64,000 nt of DNA from Acidimicrobiia bacterium (GCA_016871335.1 VFZF01000004.1:62001-126000); one strand, 5' to 3'. Numbered from the stretch's first letter, positions 36,399 to 44,717 are shown. Notes: generated from the letters alone by a model not told the origin. Numbers and translations: made by a program.

Positions 36399-36474
36399 TT
36401 CACAACGAGGCATGGAGGACTGGGAGTTTCTTATTTTGAAAGAAAACTCTCAGCACTCCACGTCTCGTTGTGAA
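36399..36474. promoter_or_regulatory. Long inverted repeat in the ahcY leader, overlapping the end of the upstream gene
   Basis: Arms TTCACAACGAG...TGGAG..CTG.GAGTTTTCTT (36399-36432) and the complementary arm (36439-36474) match at about 28 of 34 positions, with the outer 11 bases perfect. It spans the last eight codons and the stop of the ArsR-methyltransferase gene and ends 34 bases before the ahcY start. It could be an attenuator or terminator for the upstream gene, a regulator site for ahcY, or a small inverted-repeat element. I could not match it to the SAH riboswitch. Confidence 0.6.
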
Positions 36475-37406
36475 CTTTTCTTACCGACTGCTACGAACAA
36501 CCCGGGGCCCTTGGCGCCGGGGTCTTCGGGCAGGTGCCTCACTGTTGACGTGCCGAAGCCTGCCTGTGTCAGGAACTTGCGCATCTGGTCGTCACCAAAG
36601 CCGAGCCAGACGTGGCCCATCTGCTGGCGGTATTCCTCGTGGTGATGGATCGTCATGTCCACGATGAGCAGACGGCCACCGGGTTTGAGCACGCGGCACG
36701 CTTCGGTCAACGCGGCCACCGGGGACGGCACATGGTGCAAGACGAGCATCAGCACTGCGGCATCAAGCGTCGCGTCCTTGATCGGGAGCGCTTCGAGCGT
36801 GCCGAGGCGCCATTCAACATTGCGGAGCGCCGCAGCCCGCACACGCGCGGATGCCAGCATTTCTTCCGACGCATCGACGCCAATCACTTTCCCGACGTGC
36901 GGAGCGAGTGTGGCCGCCGCAACGCCGGTGCCGCAGCCGAGGTCACCCACGACCCAGGTATCGTCGAGCAGACTCAGCAGCGCCGTTGAGAGGAAGTCGC
37001 GGCCGAAGAGATCGTCGCGGACGCCATCCCACTGACCGGCGGTCGTCGCAAAAAACCGTTGCGAGGTCGCCGTCCGGAGCTTCAACACGCGGTCGCGACG
37101 TCGGGCATCCTGCGCGGCGCTCGGACGGTCTGCCACCTGCTCACGCGCGATGCGCCACAGCTGTTCACGGGAGTCATCCTTGAGGGCCAGCGTGTAGTAC
37201 CGGCTCGTCCCATCCCGGCGGGACGCCAGCCACCCGGCGTCGGCCAACACTTTGAGCTGACGGCTGACAGTCGACTGCGGCAACTGCACCACTGTGCACA
37301 GCTCCGACACGGTCAACTCGTGATCCTCCACCACGGCCAACATGCGGCAGCGGGTGGCGTCGGCCAGCGCCGACAGCGAATCGAGGAGCAACGGGGCAGC
37401 AGGCAT
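36450..37406 (-). CDS. ArsR-type regulator fused to a SAM-dependent methyltransferase domain
   Basis: 318 residues. Residues about 1-85 are an ArsR winged helix (LADATRCRMLAVVEDHELTV, LPQSTVSRQLKVLADAGWL). Residues about 140-290 are a class I methyltransferase with motif I VGDLGCGTGVAAATLA and the post motifs VIGVDASEEML and LKPGGRLLIVD. Fusions of this type often sit beside ahcY or met genes, where ArsR relatives such as SahR control the methyl cycle in response to SAH. Here it lies directly upstream of ahcY. ATG 37406 is preferred; ATG 37439 would add SYPYIRIYGL. The last residues are encoded by an inverted repeat. Confidence 0.85.
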   Translation of the reverse strand: MPAAPLLLDSLSALADATRCRMLAVVEDHELTVSELCTVVQLPQSTVSRQLKVLADAGWLASRRDGTSRYYTLALKDDSREQLWRIAREQVADRPSAAQDARRRDRVLKLRTATSQRFFATTAGQWDGVRDDLFGRDFLSTALLSLLDDTWVVGDLGCGTGVAAATLAPHVGKVIGVDASEEMLASARVRAAALRNVEWRLGTLEALPIKDATLDAAVLMLVLHHVPSPVAALTEACRVLKPGGRLLIVDMTIHHHEEYRQQMGHVWLGFGDDQMRKFLTQAGFGTSTVRHLPEDPGAKGPGLFVAVGKKSSQRDVEC

Positions 37407-37407
37407 C

Positions 37408-37634
37408 AATCCGTAAATCCGGATATAAGGATATGACATAAAGCCGCCGCCGTCAACCGGCGTCCGGCCGTCATGGGTCCCCGCATCATGGCGCCGTGAT
37501 GGGTACACCGCCGCGCTGGTCGAGGTGCCACCCACTGGCAGGGCCAGCCAGCGTTGCCAGACGACCTGACAGGTCAGGGCGGCAGAACCTGATGCGGCAA
37601 CGACAAGAAGCCATAATTTATCGCTTTTTAGCAT
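37408..37634 (-). pseudogene. N-terminal remnant of a membrane spermidine-synthase-like protein
   Basis: From ATG 37634 the frame encodes SDKLWLLVVAASGSAALTCQ then VVWQRWLALPVGGTSTSAAV, which matches the first helix region of multi-pass spermidine-synthase-like proteins (GAAALVYQVxWxRxLxLxxGGTS). After GTG the sense continues in the next frame (THHGAMMRGPMTAGRRLTAA), so there is a frameshift, and the remainder is missing. By chance the first frame runs on into the ArsR-methyltransferase gene. Confidence 0.5.
37417..37434. promoter_or_regulatory. Possible operator for the ArsR-type regulator
   Basis: ATCCGGATATAAGGATAT contains two GGATAT copies separated by AA and a small ATCCGGAT palindrome, AT-rich within GC-rich surroundings and immediately before the likely start of the regulator. 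ArsR-family proteins bind such short symmetric sites near their own promoter. If translation starts at 37439 the site would be coding, which weakens the call. Confidence 0.3.
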
Positions 37635-37688
37635 CACTCACATTAGATTTAGCTTTGTTAAGCGACTATTTATGCTAGTTTGTTCCGC

Positions 37689-39131
37689 ATGGCATCCACC
37701 ACACCGCTCCGCGACTTCCTCGAAATCCCCTACGACAAACTCGAAGAGATGAACCTGGCGACCAAGGAGGCCCGGGTCAAGCGCACGCCCGTACACAAGG
37801 CACGCGAGCGCCAGATGAGGTACCTCACGGATGAAAAGCGGATCAAGGCCGTGACGGTGGTGTTTTCCGACCTTGAAGGACGCATGCACGCCCTCGACTA
37901 CGACAAGAAGTTTCTGCTCAAGTCGGCCGACAACCTGACGTTTGACGGATCCTCGATTCGGGGCTTCTCGCAGCAGGCAGAGTCGGACCTGCGACTGTCG
38001 ATCGACTGGCCGGCGTTTTACATGCTGCCGTCGGATGTGTTTGGTCCCGGCAAGGCCCTCGTGTTTGCCGACGTGCTTGAGAAGGACGGCACCCCGTACG
38101 TCGCCGACCTGCGTTCGCGGCTGAAGGCGTTCACCGACTCGCGGTTCAAGAAGGACAGCTCGGTCTTCAACGCGGCAATGGAGATTGAGGGCTTCCTGTT
38201 CAAGGGCCGTGATGCCGAGCGCCACTTCCACGAGACCGGCGCGTTCGACCTCATCAGCACCGGCGGGTATTACCACTCGCTGCCGGGCGATGCGCTCCGC
38301 CTCTTCATCGACAGCGCCGCTGAGGTGCAGCGCGCGATGGGCTTCGAGAACGAAAAGGACCATCCTGAAGTGGCGCCGTCCCAGTTCGAGATGAACTACT
38401 CGTACAGCGAAGTGAACGTCGCGGCCGACCAGGTGCTGCTCTACAAGCTGCTGTGCCGGCAGGTGGCTGCGCGCATGGATCTGACGGCCAGCTTCCTGCC
38501 CAAGCCGATGACCGGCGTCAACGGCAACGGCATGCACACCAACATTTCGATTTCGAAGAACGGCAAGAACACGTTCTTTGAGGCGAAGGGCCAGGACCAG
38601 CTGTCGAAGGCCGGGTGGAGCTTCATCGATCGCATTCTGGCGAGCGGCCAGGAGATCTGTCTCACCCTCAACCCCAGCGTCAACGCCTATCGCCGGCTGG
38701 ATCCGCATTACGAGGCGCCGAATCAGATCAAGGCGTCGGCGGTGAACCGTGGCGCGATGGTGCGCATTCCGCTCGGGAACGAGAAGTCGGCGCGCGTCGA
38801 GGTACGGTCGATTGCGCCGGACGCCAATCCCTACCTCGCGCTCTACACGCTGCTGCGCACCGGCCTTGAAGGCCCGCTCGGTGATGAGGATGCGGAAGCG
38901 CGACGCTCACGCACTAAGTTCCTGCCCGACAACATCTACGACGGCATCCGGCTCTTCAAAGGCAGCAAGTTCATGGCGGAATTGCTCGGCGCCGAGGTGC
39001 ACCAGCGCTACGTGGACGTGAAGCAGGCGCAGGCGGATCGCTGCCCGAAAGCCCTGGGCACGCGCATCAAGACGGCCGAGGTCCAGTTCCATCACGAAGT
39101 GACGAACCAGTATCTGTGGTCGCAGTTCTGA
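37689..39131 (+). CDS. glnA: Glutamine synthetase
   Basis: 480 residues. Makes glutamine from glutamate, ammonia and ATP. Signatures: FDGSSIRGF near residue 85, EIEGFLF and FEMNYSYSEVNVAAD for the metal/glutamate site, the ammonia/substrate loop NGNGMHTNISI near 285, and RVEVRSIAPDANPYLALY near 385. I see no clear adenylylation-type NLYDLP motif; FLPDNIYDGI stands in its place. ATG 37689 is preceded by an AT-rich 50-bp stretch that must carry the promoter (for example TATGCT at 37671); no sigma-54 GG/GC signature was seen. A GGTGCTC repeat follows 13 bases after the stop. Confidence 0.94.
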   Translation: MASTTPLRDFLEIPYDKLEEMNLATKEARVKRTPVHKARERQMRYLTDEKRIKAVTVVFSDLEGRMHALDYDKKFLLKSADNLTFDGSSIRGFSQQAESDLRLSIDWPAFYMLPSDVFGPGKALVFADVLEKDGTPYVADLRSRLKAFTDSRFKKDSSVFNAAMEIEGFLFKGRDAERHFHETGAFDLISTGGYYHSLPGDALRLFIDSAAEVQRAMGFENEKDHPEVAPSQFEMNYSYSEVNVAADQVLLYKLLCRQVAARMDLTASFLPKPMTGVNGNGMHTNISISKNGKNTFFEAKGQDQLSKAGWSFIDRILASGQEICLTLNPSVNAYRRLDPHYEAPNQIKASAVNRGAMVRIPLGNEKSARVEVRSIAPDANPYLALYTLLRTGLEGPLGDEDAEARRSRTKFLPDNIYDGIRLFKGSKFMAELLGAEVHQRYVDVKQAQADRCPKALGTRIKTAEVQFHHEVTNQYLWSQF

Positions 39132-39144
39132 CGAACTGCGATCA

Positions 39145-39190
39145 CGGTGCTCGGTGCTGAGCGTGCTGAGTGCTCGGTGCGGGTGCGGGT
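39145..39190. repeat. GGTGCTC tandem repeat after glnA
   Basis: CGGTGCTCGGTGCTGAGCGT then GCTGAGTGCTCGGTGCGG and GGTGCGGGTGC. It is the same family as the copA linker and the outer-membrane factor signal-peptide region. It abuts the SUI1-family start. Confidence 0.85.
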
Positions 39191-39193
39191 GCG

Positions 39194-39559
39194 ATGAAGA
39201 ACAACCCGTTCGGAGATTTGCGCAAGCAGCTTGGGCTCCCGGACCCCGGCACCTCGGAACCGCGGGACTCCGGAACTCCGGGACTTCGGGACTTCGAACC
39301 CGGTGACTTCGACCGCTCCGGCCCGAAGAGAGCGGTCGTCCGTTACGAACGCTCCGGCCGAGGTGGCAAGGAAGTCACGGTCATCGAGCAGCTGGGTCTC
39401 AGGGACGCCGAACTTCAGATCTGGGTGAAACAGTTAAAGGCGGCCCTGGGGTGTGGCGGGTCGGTCGAATCCGACGCCATCATGCTCCAAGGCGATCACC
39501 GCAAGCGTCTGCCCGCACTCCTCACCACACGGGGCGTCAGAAAGGTCACGGTTCCGTAG
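39194..39559 (+). CDS. SUI1/YciH-family translation-factor-like protein
   Basis: 121 residues. The C-terminal ~80 residues are an eIF1/SUI1-like domain (GGKEVTVIEQL, LKAALGCGGSVESDAIMLQG, HRKRLPALLTTRGVRKVTV), as in YciH, which binds the ribosome and influences start-site fidelity. Residues about 16-37 (PGTSEPRDSGTPGLRDFEP) are encoded by a CGGGACTTCGG-type repeat and replace the usual short linker. The stop codon TAG is the first triplet of a GTAGGGCCCGCTGAA repeat. Confidence 0.85.
   Translation: MKNNPFGDLRKQLGLPDPGTSEPRDSGTPGLRDFEPGDFDRSGPKRAVVRYERSGRGGKEVTVIEQLGLRDAELQIWVKQLKAALGCGGSVESDAIMLQGDHRKRLPALLTTRGVRKVTVP
39241..39302. repeat. GGGACTCCGGAACTCC-type repeat inside the SUI1-family gene
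   Basis: Degenerate tandem copies of GGAACTCCGGGACTTCGGGA, translated in frame as a Gly/Pro/Asp/Arg-rich linker. Confidence 0.7.
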
Positions 39560-39583
39560 GGCCCGCTGAAGTGTAGCGGGCCA
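39557..39583. repeat. GTAGGGCCCGCTGAA repeat copy at the SUI1 stop
   Basis: TAGGGCCCGCTGAAGTGTAG followed by CGGGCC. Its first triplet is the stop codon of the SUI1-family gene. Confidence 0.85.
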
Positions 39584-39596
39584 TGTCACCGGCCAA

Positions 39597-40355
39597 TCAA
39601 GGCCACGGCACCAACCGCGGCGTCCGCGCGACGTAGGCCTGATACTCCGGGTTGTTTCCCCACTTCTTGGTGGCGCTTTTTTCGAGGGTCGGAATCCCCG
39701 TCACCTTCAACAGGAGGTACGTGATGGACACAGGCCCCAGGATCCCAAGCACATTCCAGAGACCGAGCCCAGGGGCCACACATACATAAACGCCCCACCA
39801 GCACAACATCTCGCCGAAGTAGTTGGGATACCGGCTGTACTTCCACAACCCCTCGTCCACCCAGCGGTCGTGGCCGCCGGGCCGGATCTTGGCGGAGAAC
39901 TTCTGAGCGTCGGCGATGGTCTCGATGATCAGCCCGACGGCCCAGATCGTGCCGCCCACCGACATCCAGAACGAATACGGCGCCGGCGCGGCGAACCACA
40001 ACGTGACGGGCAGCATGATCACCCACACGGCGATGCCCTGCCCGAGCCAGAACTTGAGGAACGGCCAGAAGTGTTCGCGGATGCCATCGAAGCGTGCGTC
40101 GCGGCCGATCGTGAGAATTCGATAGAACAGGTACCCCGCCAACCGCACGCCCCACACGACCACCATGGTGGCCAGCGCCAGTTGGGCCGGCGCAGAGGTG
40201 TCCCCGCGGCTCAGCAGCCATCCCGCCAGCAGCGCGAACGTCAACCCGTACGACAGGTCCGTGACCTTGTCCGTCTTGAACGTGGCGGCGAAGGCAAACA
40301 GCACCGCCTGGATCCCCAGACTCACCCCAAGCGTGACAAGAAGAAGTCCAGTCAT
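39597..40355 (-). CDS. DUF1295 family membrane protein (steroid-5-alpha-reductase-like fold)
   Basis: 252 residues, about six to seven helices. The C-terminal DUF1295 signature is clear: WKYSRYPNYFGEMLCWWGVY (about 180-199) and a final GIPTLEKSATKKWG. The family contains putative membrane oxidoreductases of isoprenoid/steroid-reductase type with unknown substrate. ATG 40355 forms a TGATG overlap with the small gene upstream; a GTG/ATG at 40367 is an alternative. Confidence 0.88.
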   Translation of the reverse strand: MTGLLLVTLGVSLGIQAVLFAFAATFKTDKVTDLSYGLTFALLAGWLLSRGDTSAPAQLALATMVVVWGVRLAGYLFYRILTIGRDARFDGIREHFWPFLKFWLGQGIAVWVIMLPVTLWFAAPAPYSFWMSVGGTIWAVGLIIETIADAQKFSAKIRPGGHDRWVDEGLWKYSRYPNYFGEMLCWWGVYVCVAPGLGLWNVLGILGPVSITYLLLKVTGIPTLEKSATKKWGNNPEYQAYVARTPRLVPWP

Positions 40356-40618
40356 CACCACGGCCACCTTATGACACTCACGGCGAGAATGGCATACCCC
40401 GCCAGATAGATCCTGAACCGCCGCGCCATCGCCCGTTCCTCATCAGTCCGGAAGTAGCGGTTCGTGAATAACGCTGCCAGATCGTGCCCGAACCACGGCA
40501 GGACGTGAATCTTCCAGTCATACCGGCGATACACGGTCGACCGCCACTGGTACCGCAGCCTGAACAGCGGCAGCCCGTAGAGCAGGAACACGATGAGGAG
40601 GGCGGTGCGGGGGGACAT
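40355..40618 (-). CDS. Small membrane-associated hypothetical protein
   Basis: 87 residues, not recognised. One N-terminal hydrophobic segment (TALLIVFLLYGLPLF) and one near the C-terminus (YLAGYAILAVSVIRW) flank an aromatic/basic middle (YRRYDWKIHVLPWFGHDL). TGATG coupling with the DUF1295 gene argues that it is real and functionally linked. Confidence 0.6.
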   Translation of the reverse strand: MSPRTALLIVFLLYGLPLFRLRYQWRSTVYRRYDWKIHVLPWFGHDLAALFTNRYFRTDEERAMARRFRIYLAGYAILAVSVIRWPW

Positions 40619-40669
40619 TGGGCAGCGGGCATTCTGTCTACGAGGCGCACCGCGGGTCGGATTTGACGC

Positions 40670-40937
40670 TCAGCGAAGAACCTCCACAACGACCGAGGGG
40701 TACCGCGTGGAGAACCTGCAGTCGAGCGTCACCGACGTGGCCGGGCGCTTGGACAGGGCGATCCACGCGGGCGCGACTCCGCGTGGCTCTGCCAGAAACC
40801 GGCCGCGCGGGTCCTCCTGCAGCGCAATCAGCAGGTCCCAGGCCTGTCGGCGAATTGAGGGCGTCGTCGCCGGTCACGGCCGGGTGACTCACGAGCCGCA
40901 GCAGGGACATGGCCGTGACCCGGAAGAACGCCACCAT
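40670..40937 (-). pseudogene. VapC-type PIN toxin remnant
   Basis: FFRVTAMSLLRLVSHPAVTG then DDALN is the typical middle of VapC toxins (CRVTxxxxLRLxTxPAVxG). After LN a frameshift is needed; the next frame reads RRQAWDLLIALQEDPRGRFL then AEPRGVAPAWIALSKRPATS and soon ends in non-matching sequence. The N-terminal third, including the first catalytic Asp, and the C-terminal DAY.A motif are missing. No antitoxin gene is visible. The remaining gap sequence (40619-40669) shows nothing further. Confidence 0.65.
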
Positions 40938-40959
40938 TCCCGGCGGGAATAATCAAGCA

Positions 40960-43137
40960 CTACGCCCCCCGGAGCCGTTCCGGCCGCATGACCAGGTTTT
41001 CGATGAAAAACTCCATCATGCGGGCGTTGTTGACGCCGGCGTGGCCGACATCCGGCCCCACCTGCACCTCAACACTCTTGCCGGCCTGCTGCAGCGCGCG
41101 GATGAGCTGCATGGAGTTGTTCGGATGCACGTTGTTGTCCGCGGTGCCGTAGAAAATCAGCAGCCGGCCCTGCAGGTTCTTCGCGAAGTTCATCGCGTTG
41201 CCCGCCTCATACCCGTCCTTGTTCTCCTGCGGAATCCACATGTACCGCTCGGTGTAGATCGAATCGTAGTGATACCAGGAGGTCACGGATGACGATGCGG
41301 AGGCGGCGGCGTAGACGTCCGGAAACTTGAGAATGGACAACGCCGCGCTGTAGCCGCCGTAGGACGTGCCGTAGATGCCGACCCGATCCTTGTCAAAATA
41401 CGGCCGCGACCACAACGCCTTCACGCCGAGCGCCATGTCGTCCATCTCGGTGACGCCAAGTTTCATGTACGCCTGATCGAGCACCCGTTTGCCCTGCCCG
41501 GGCGCCGACCGCGAACTCAGCTGCAACATGAGAAACCCGTAATGCGCGGTGGCATTCGGCGCCGCGAAGTTTTCGTTGGTCACCGCGGAACCGGGACCGC
41601 CGTACACCGACGCCAGTGCCGGATACTTCTTCGCCGGATCAAAATTCGCCGGAAAACTGATCATCCCGTACAGCGTCGTCTTGCCATCCGCCGCCAGGTA
41701 GGTGAACTGTTCACTCCTGCGAAGCCCCAGTTGCTCGAACTTCGTCAGGTCGCTGGCCGCGATCGCCTTGAGCACCGTGCCGCTGCCATCCAGCAACTGC
41801 GTGGCCGGCGGATCCTTGTGCGTCTGATACGTGTCCACGATGAACGCGTTGTCGGGCGAGATCGAGACGGTGTGGGTGAATCGGGGATCAGTCAACCGCA
41901 CATCGCCGGTGCCGTCGAGCCGCACACGATGCAACTGCACCTTCATCCAGTTGTCGCCCGATCGCGCGGTGTAGTACACCACGCCGGCCTTTTCATCGAT
42001 CTTCGTGATCCCCACGACCTCGAACGTGGTGTGCTGCGTCAGCGGCGCGATGAGTGTGCCGGCCTTGCTGTAGAGATAGATGTTGCGCCAGCCGTTGCGT
42101 TCGGAGATCCAGGTGAAGCGCGTGTTGTCACTCAGCCACTGGATCGGCGGCGAGTTGACGACCCAGCCGGTCGGCCACTCCTCGGCGAGAATCACCCGGC
42201 ACTCCCCAGACGACGCCGAACATCCGGCCATTTCGAGCTTGTTCTGCCGGCGGTTGGTGCGATTGACGTAAAGCTCCGCGTTGTCGTGTGACCAGTTCAC
42301 GCGATAGACGTAATGCCCGACGTTGTCGTTGGCGAACACCGAGCCATCCTCGGGAATGTCGGTGAACGGACGGCCGTCCCGCACATCCACCTTCGTCGTC
42401 ACACCCGATTTCACGTCGTGAATGAAGATGTCGGCGACGGGATTGGGCGCGCCCGCTTTCGGATACGCCTCGATGTCGAGTTCACTCTGGATGCCGGTCT
42501 GCGACAGCTGGAGGTAGAAGTCCTTCACCTTGCTCTCATCAAAGCGGTAGAACGCGACCTTCGTGGAGTCCGGCGACCACCAGATCGCCGACGTCTGGCC
42601 CAGTTCCTCGCCGTAGACCCAGCTGCCGGTGCCGTACTTGATGCGCTTCTCGACACTGCCATCGGTGGTCAGGGCCTTTTCGCCCGTACCGTCCGCGCTC
42701 GCAATCCAGATGTTGCTGTCCTTGAAGAACGCGCGCATCGATCCATTCGGGGCGCCAACACAACTCGCCTGGCGTCCGCGCTCCACCTGTTCGGGAGGAC
42801 ATCCACCCAGCCCGGCCGCGTTCCCGCCACGGCCGGCGCGACCACCGCGCCCTGCAGGGGCCCCTGCCGCCGCCGAGCCTTCATTCACCGCCGTCATCGT
42901 GGCTGTGTCGAAGCGGTAACGTGAGCCATCAAACGTGTAGGTGAACGACTTCGCGTCGTCGGCCCACGTCGGCGTGACGGCCCCTGACACAAAGGCTCCG
43001 CCCTGCAGCGCTTTCTGCATGACCTGGAACTCGATGACACCCGGCATCTTGCTGAGCCGGTCCTGCGCCTGAAACTGCGCTCCGAACGCCACCAGGCCCA
43101 CGACCACCACCACGGCACTTCGAACTACTCGCGTCAT
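40960..43137 (-). CDS. Exported DPP-IV-like S9 family peptidase
   Basis: 725 residues: signal peptide (1-24), N-terminal beta-propeller (DPPIV_N, with WSPDSTKVAFYRFDE and WLSDNTRFTWISERNGW), and a C-terminal alpha/beta hydrolase with the nucleophile in GTSYGGYSAA, the Asp in GTADNNVH and the His in VGHAGVNN. It releases dipeptides from peptide N-termini, probably in the periplasm. A Gly/Arg-rich insert (GAPAGRGGRAGRGGNAAG) lies in the propeller. ATG 43137 begins the signal peptide. The divergent photolyase begins 69 bases away. Confidence 0.92.
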   Translation of the reverse strand: MTRVVRSAVVVVVGLVAFGAQFQAQDRLSKMPGVIEFQVMQKALQGGAFVSGAVTPTWADDAKSFTYTFDGSRYRFDTATMTAVNEGSAAAGAPAGRGGRAGRGGNAAGLGGCPPEQVERGRQASCVGAPNGSMRAFFKDSNIWIASADGTGEKALTTDGSVEKRIKYGTGSWVYGEELGQTSAIWWSPDSTKVAFYRFDESKVKDFYLQLSQTGIQSELDIEAYPKAGAPNPVADIFIHDVKSGVTTKVDVRDGRPFTDIPEDGSVFANDNVGHYVYRVNWSHDNAELYVNRTNRRQNKLEMAGCSASSGECRVILAEEWPTGWVVNSPPIQWLSDNTRFTWISERNGWRNIYLYSKAGTLIAPLTQHTTFEVVGITKIDEKAGVVYYTARSGDNWMKVQLHRVRLDGTGDVRLTDPRFTHTVSISPDNAFIVDTYQTHKDPPATQLLDGSGTVLKAIAASDLTKFEQLGLRRSEQFTYLAADGKTTLYGMISFPANFDPAKKYPALASVYGGPGSAVTNENFAAPNATAHYGFLMLQLSSRSAPGQGKRVLDQAYMKLGVTEMDDMALGVKALWSRPYFDKDRVGIYGTSYGGYSAALSILKFPDVYAAASASSSVTSWYHYDSIYTERYMWIPQENKDGYEAGNAMNFAKNLQGRLLIFYGTADNNVHPNNSMQLIRALQQAGKSVEVQVGPDVGHAGVNNARMMEFFIENLVMRPERLRGA

Positions 43138-43205
43138 TGATAGAAACTCCCAGGCTCGGAATCTTACAGCAGCCCATGGACCGCGGGCTGTGTCAGACTG
43201 AGCCC

Positions 43206-44660
43206 ATGCCAGTGCCATCCGTGCGCATCCGGGCACTGAATGCCCTCCCCGCGCGTCCTGACGGGGCGTACGTCCTGTACTGGATGGTGGGCTCCAGACG
43301 CCTGCGCTCGAACGTTGCCCTGCAACACGCGGTGGAACAGGCGCGCGCGTGGCGCAAGCCGCTTGTGATTCTTGAAGCCCTGCGGTGCGACTACCCGTGG
43401 GCCTGTGACCGCCTGCACCGGTTTGTGATTGACGGCATGGCCGATCACGCGACGGCGCTTGCCGGGTCCCCGGTCAGCTACCTGCCATACGTCGAACCCG
43501 CACGAGGCGCCGGCAAGGGCCTGCTCGCGTCACTGGCGGCGGACGCGTGTCTTGTGATCACGGACGACTTTCCGTCGTTTTTTATCCCGCGCATGATCGA
43601 AGCTGCGGGTCGATCGATCGGCGCGCGGCTCGAGGCAGTGGATGCCAACGGCATCCTGCCGATGCGCGCCACCGACAAGGTCTTTCTCACCGCGTTCTCC
43701 TTCCGGTCGTACCTGCAGGGGGCATTTCGCGACAGCCTCGCGGCATGGCCGGACACGATTGATTTTTCCGGGCTCCCGGCAGCGACCCTGCCCGTGGGGC
43801 TGGCGGATCGCTGGCCGTCGACGCCGACTGATGTCTTGCGCGCGCCGGAGGCGTTGATCGCCTCGTTGCCCATTGATCATTCGGTGGCACCGGCGGAGGT
43901 TCGCGGCGGAACCGTCGCGGCTGAGGCGGCGCTCGCGAGGTTCGTGCGCGATCGGTTGCCGCACTACGTCGACGACCACTCACACCCCGACGCTGAGGTC
44001 ACCAGCGGGCTCTCGCCGTACCTGCACTTCGGACACATCGGTCCACACGAGGTGTTCGCCGCCGTGATGACCGCTGAAGGCTGGACGAGCCGAAAACTCG
44101 GCACCGGTAAACGTGGACAACGCGAAGGCTGGTGGGGCGCGTCGAACAACGCCGAGGCGTTTCTCGATCAGCTGATCACCTGGCGGGAACTCGGCTACAA
44201 CATGTGCGCGTGGCGCCCCGACGACTACGCCCACTTCGATTCACTGCCCGCCTGGGCACGCGCGACGCTCGATCGCCACGCCGTCGACGAGCGGCCCTAC
44301 ACCTACACACGCCAGCAGTTCATGCACGCGGACACACACGATCCTGTCTGGAACGCCGCGCAACGCCAGCTCGCCGCCACCGGCACGTGCCACAACTACA
44401 TGCGCATGGTCTGGGGGAAGAAGATCCTCGAGTGGAGTCCGTCAGCGGACGAAGCGCTCGACACGATGATCGACGTCATGAACCGGTATGCCCTCGACGG
44501 CCGCAACCCGAATTCCTACACGGGCTACTGCTGGACCCTCGGCCGCTACGATCGCCCCTGGGCCCCCGAACGCGAAATCTTCGGCACCATCCGCTACATG
44601 AGCTCCGCCAACACCGTGCGCAAACTTCGCATGAAGCACTACCTCGCGCGCTGGAAATGA
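43206..44660 (+). CDS. Class II CPD photolyase (deoxyribodipyrimidine photo-lyase)
   Basis: 484 residues. Light-driven repair of cyclobutane pyrimidine dimers with FAD. The class II pattern is visible: N-terminal YWMVGSRRLRSNVALQHA, WGASNNAEAFLDQLITWREL, CHNYMRMVWGKKILEWS, and the C-terminal LDGRNPNSYTGYCWTLGRYD then REIFGTIRYMS. ATG 43206 starts the conserved part; an upstream in-frame extension reaches into the divergent peptidase gene and is not needed. Its stop lies inside a 21-bp-arm inverted repeat shared with the convergent gene. Confidence 0.94.
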   Translation: MPVPSVRIRALNALPARPDGAYVLYWMVGSRRLRSNVALQHAVEQARAWRKPLVILEALRCDYPWACDRLHRFVIDGMADHATALAGSPVSYLPYVEPARGAGKGLLASLAADACLVITDDFPSFFIPRMIEAAGRSIGARLEAVDANGILPMRATDKVFLTAFSFRSYLQGAFRDSLAAWPDTIDFSGLPAATLPVGLADRWPSTPTDVLRAPEALIASLPIDHSVAPAEVRGGTVAAEAALARFVRDRLPHYVDDHSHPDAEVTSGLSPYLHFGHIGPHEVFAAVMTAEGWTSRKLGTGKRGQREGWWGASNNAEAFLDQLITWRELGYNMCAWRPDDYAHFDSLPAWARATLDRHAVDERPYTYTRQQFMHADTHDPVWNAAQRQLAATGTCHNYMRMVWGKKILEWSPSADEALDTMIDVMNRYALDGRNPNSYTGYCWTLGRYDRPWAPEREIFGTIRYMSSANTVRKLRMKHYLARWK

Positions 44661-44717
44661 GCTCGGAGGTGATTGTCGGATGTCGTGAGCGCCGAAAATC
44701 ACCTCCGAGCTCATTTC
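44654..44717. terminator. Bidirectional hairpin between convergent genes
   Basis: Perfect 21-bp arms (44654-44674 and 44697-44717, core ATGAGCTCGGAGGTGATT) around a 22-base loop. The photolyase TGA is in the left arm and the amidohydrolase TGA starts in the right arm. No T-run follows on either strand, so termination would be by a strong hairpin or with Rho; it may also belong to a repeat family. Confidence 0.7.

Noticed and set aside
36399-36474. SAH riboswitch upstream of ahcY
   Set aside because: The sequence is a single long hairpin and lacks the conserved pseudoknot core I know for SAH riboswitches; kept as an unexplained inverted repeat.
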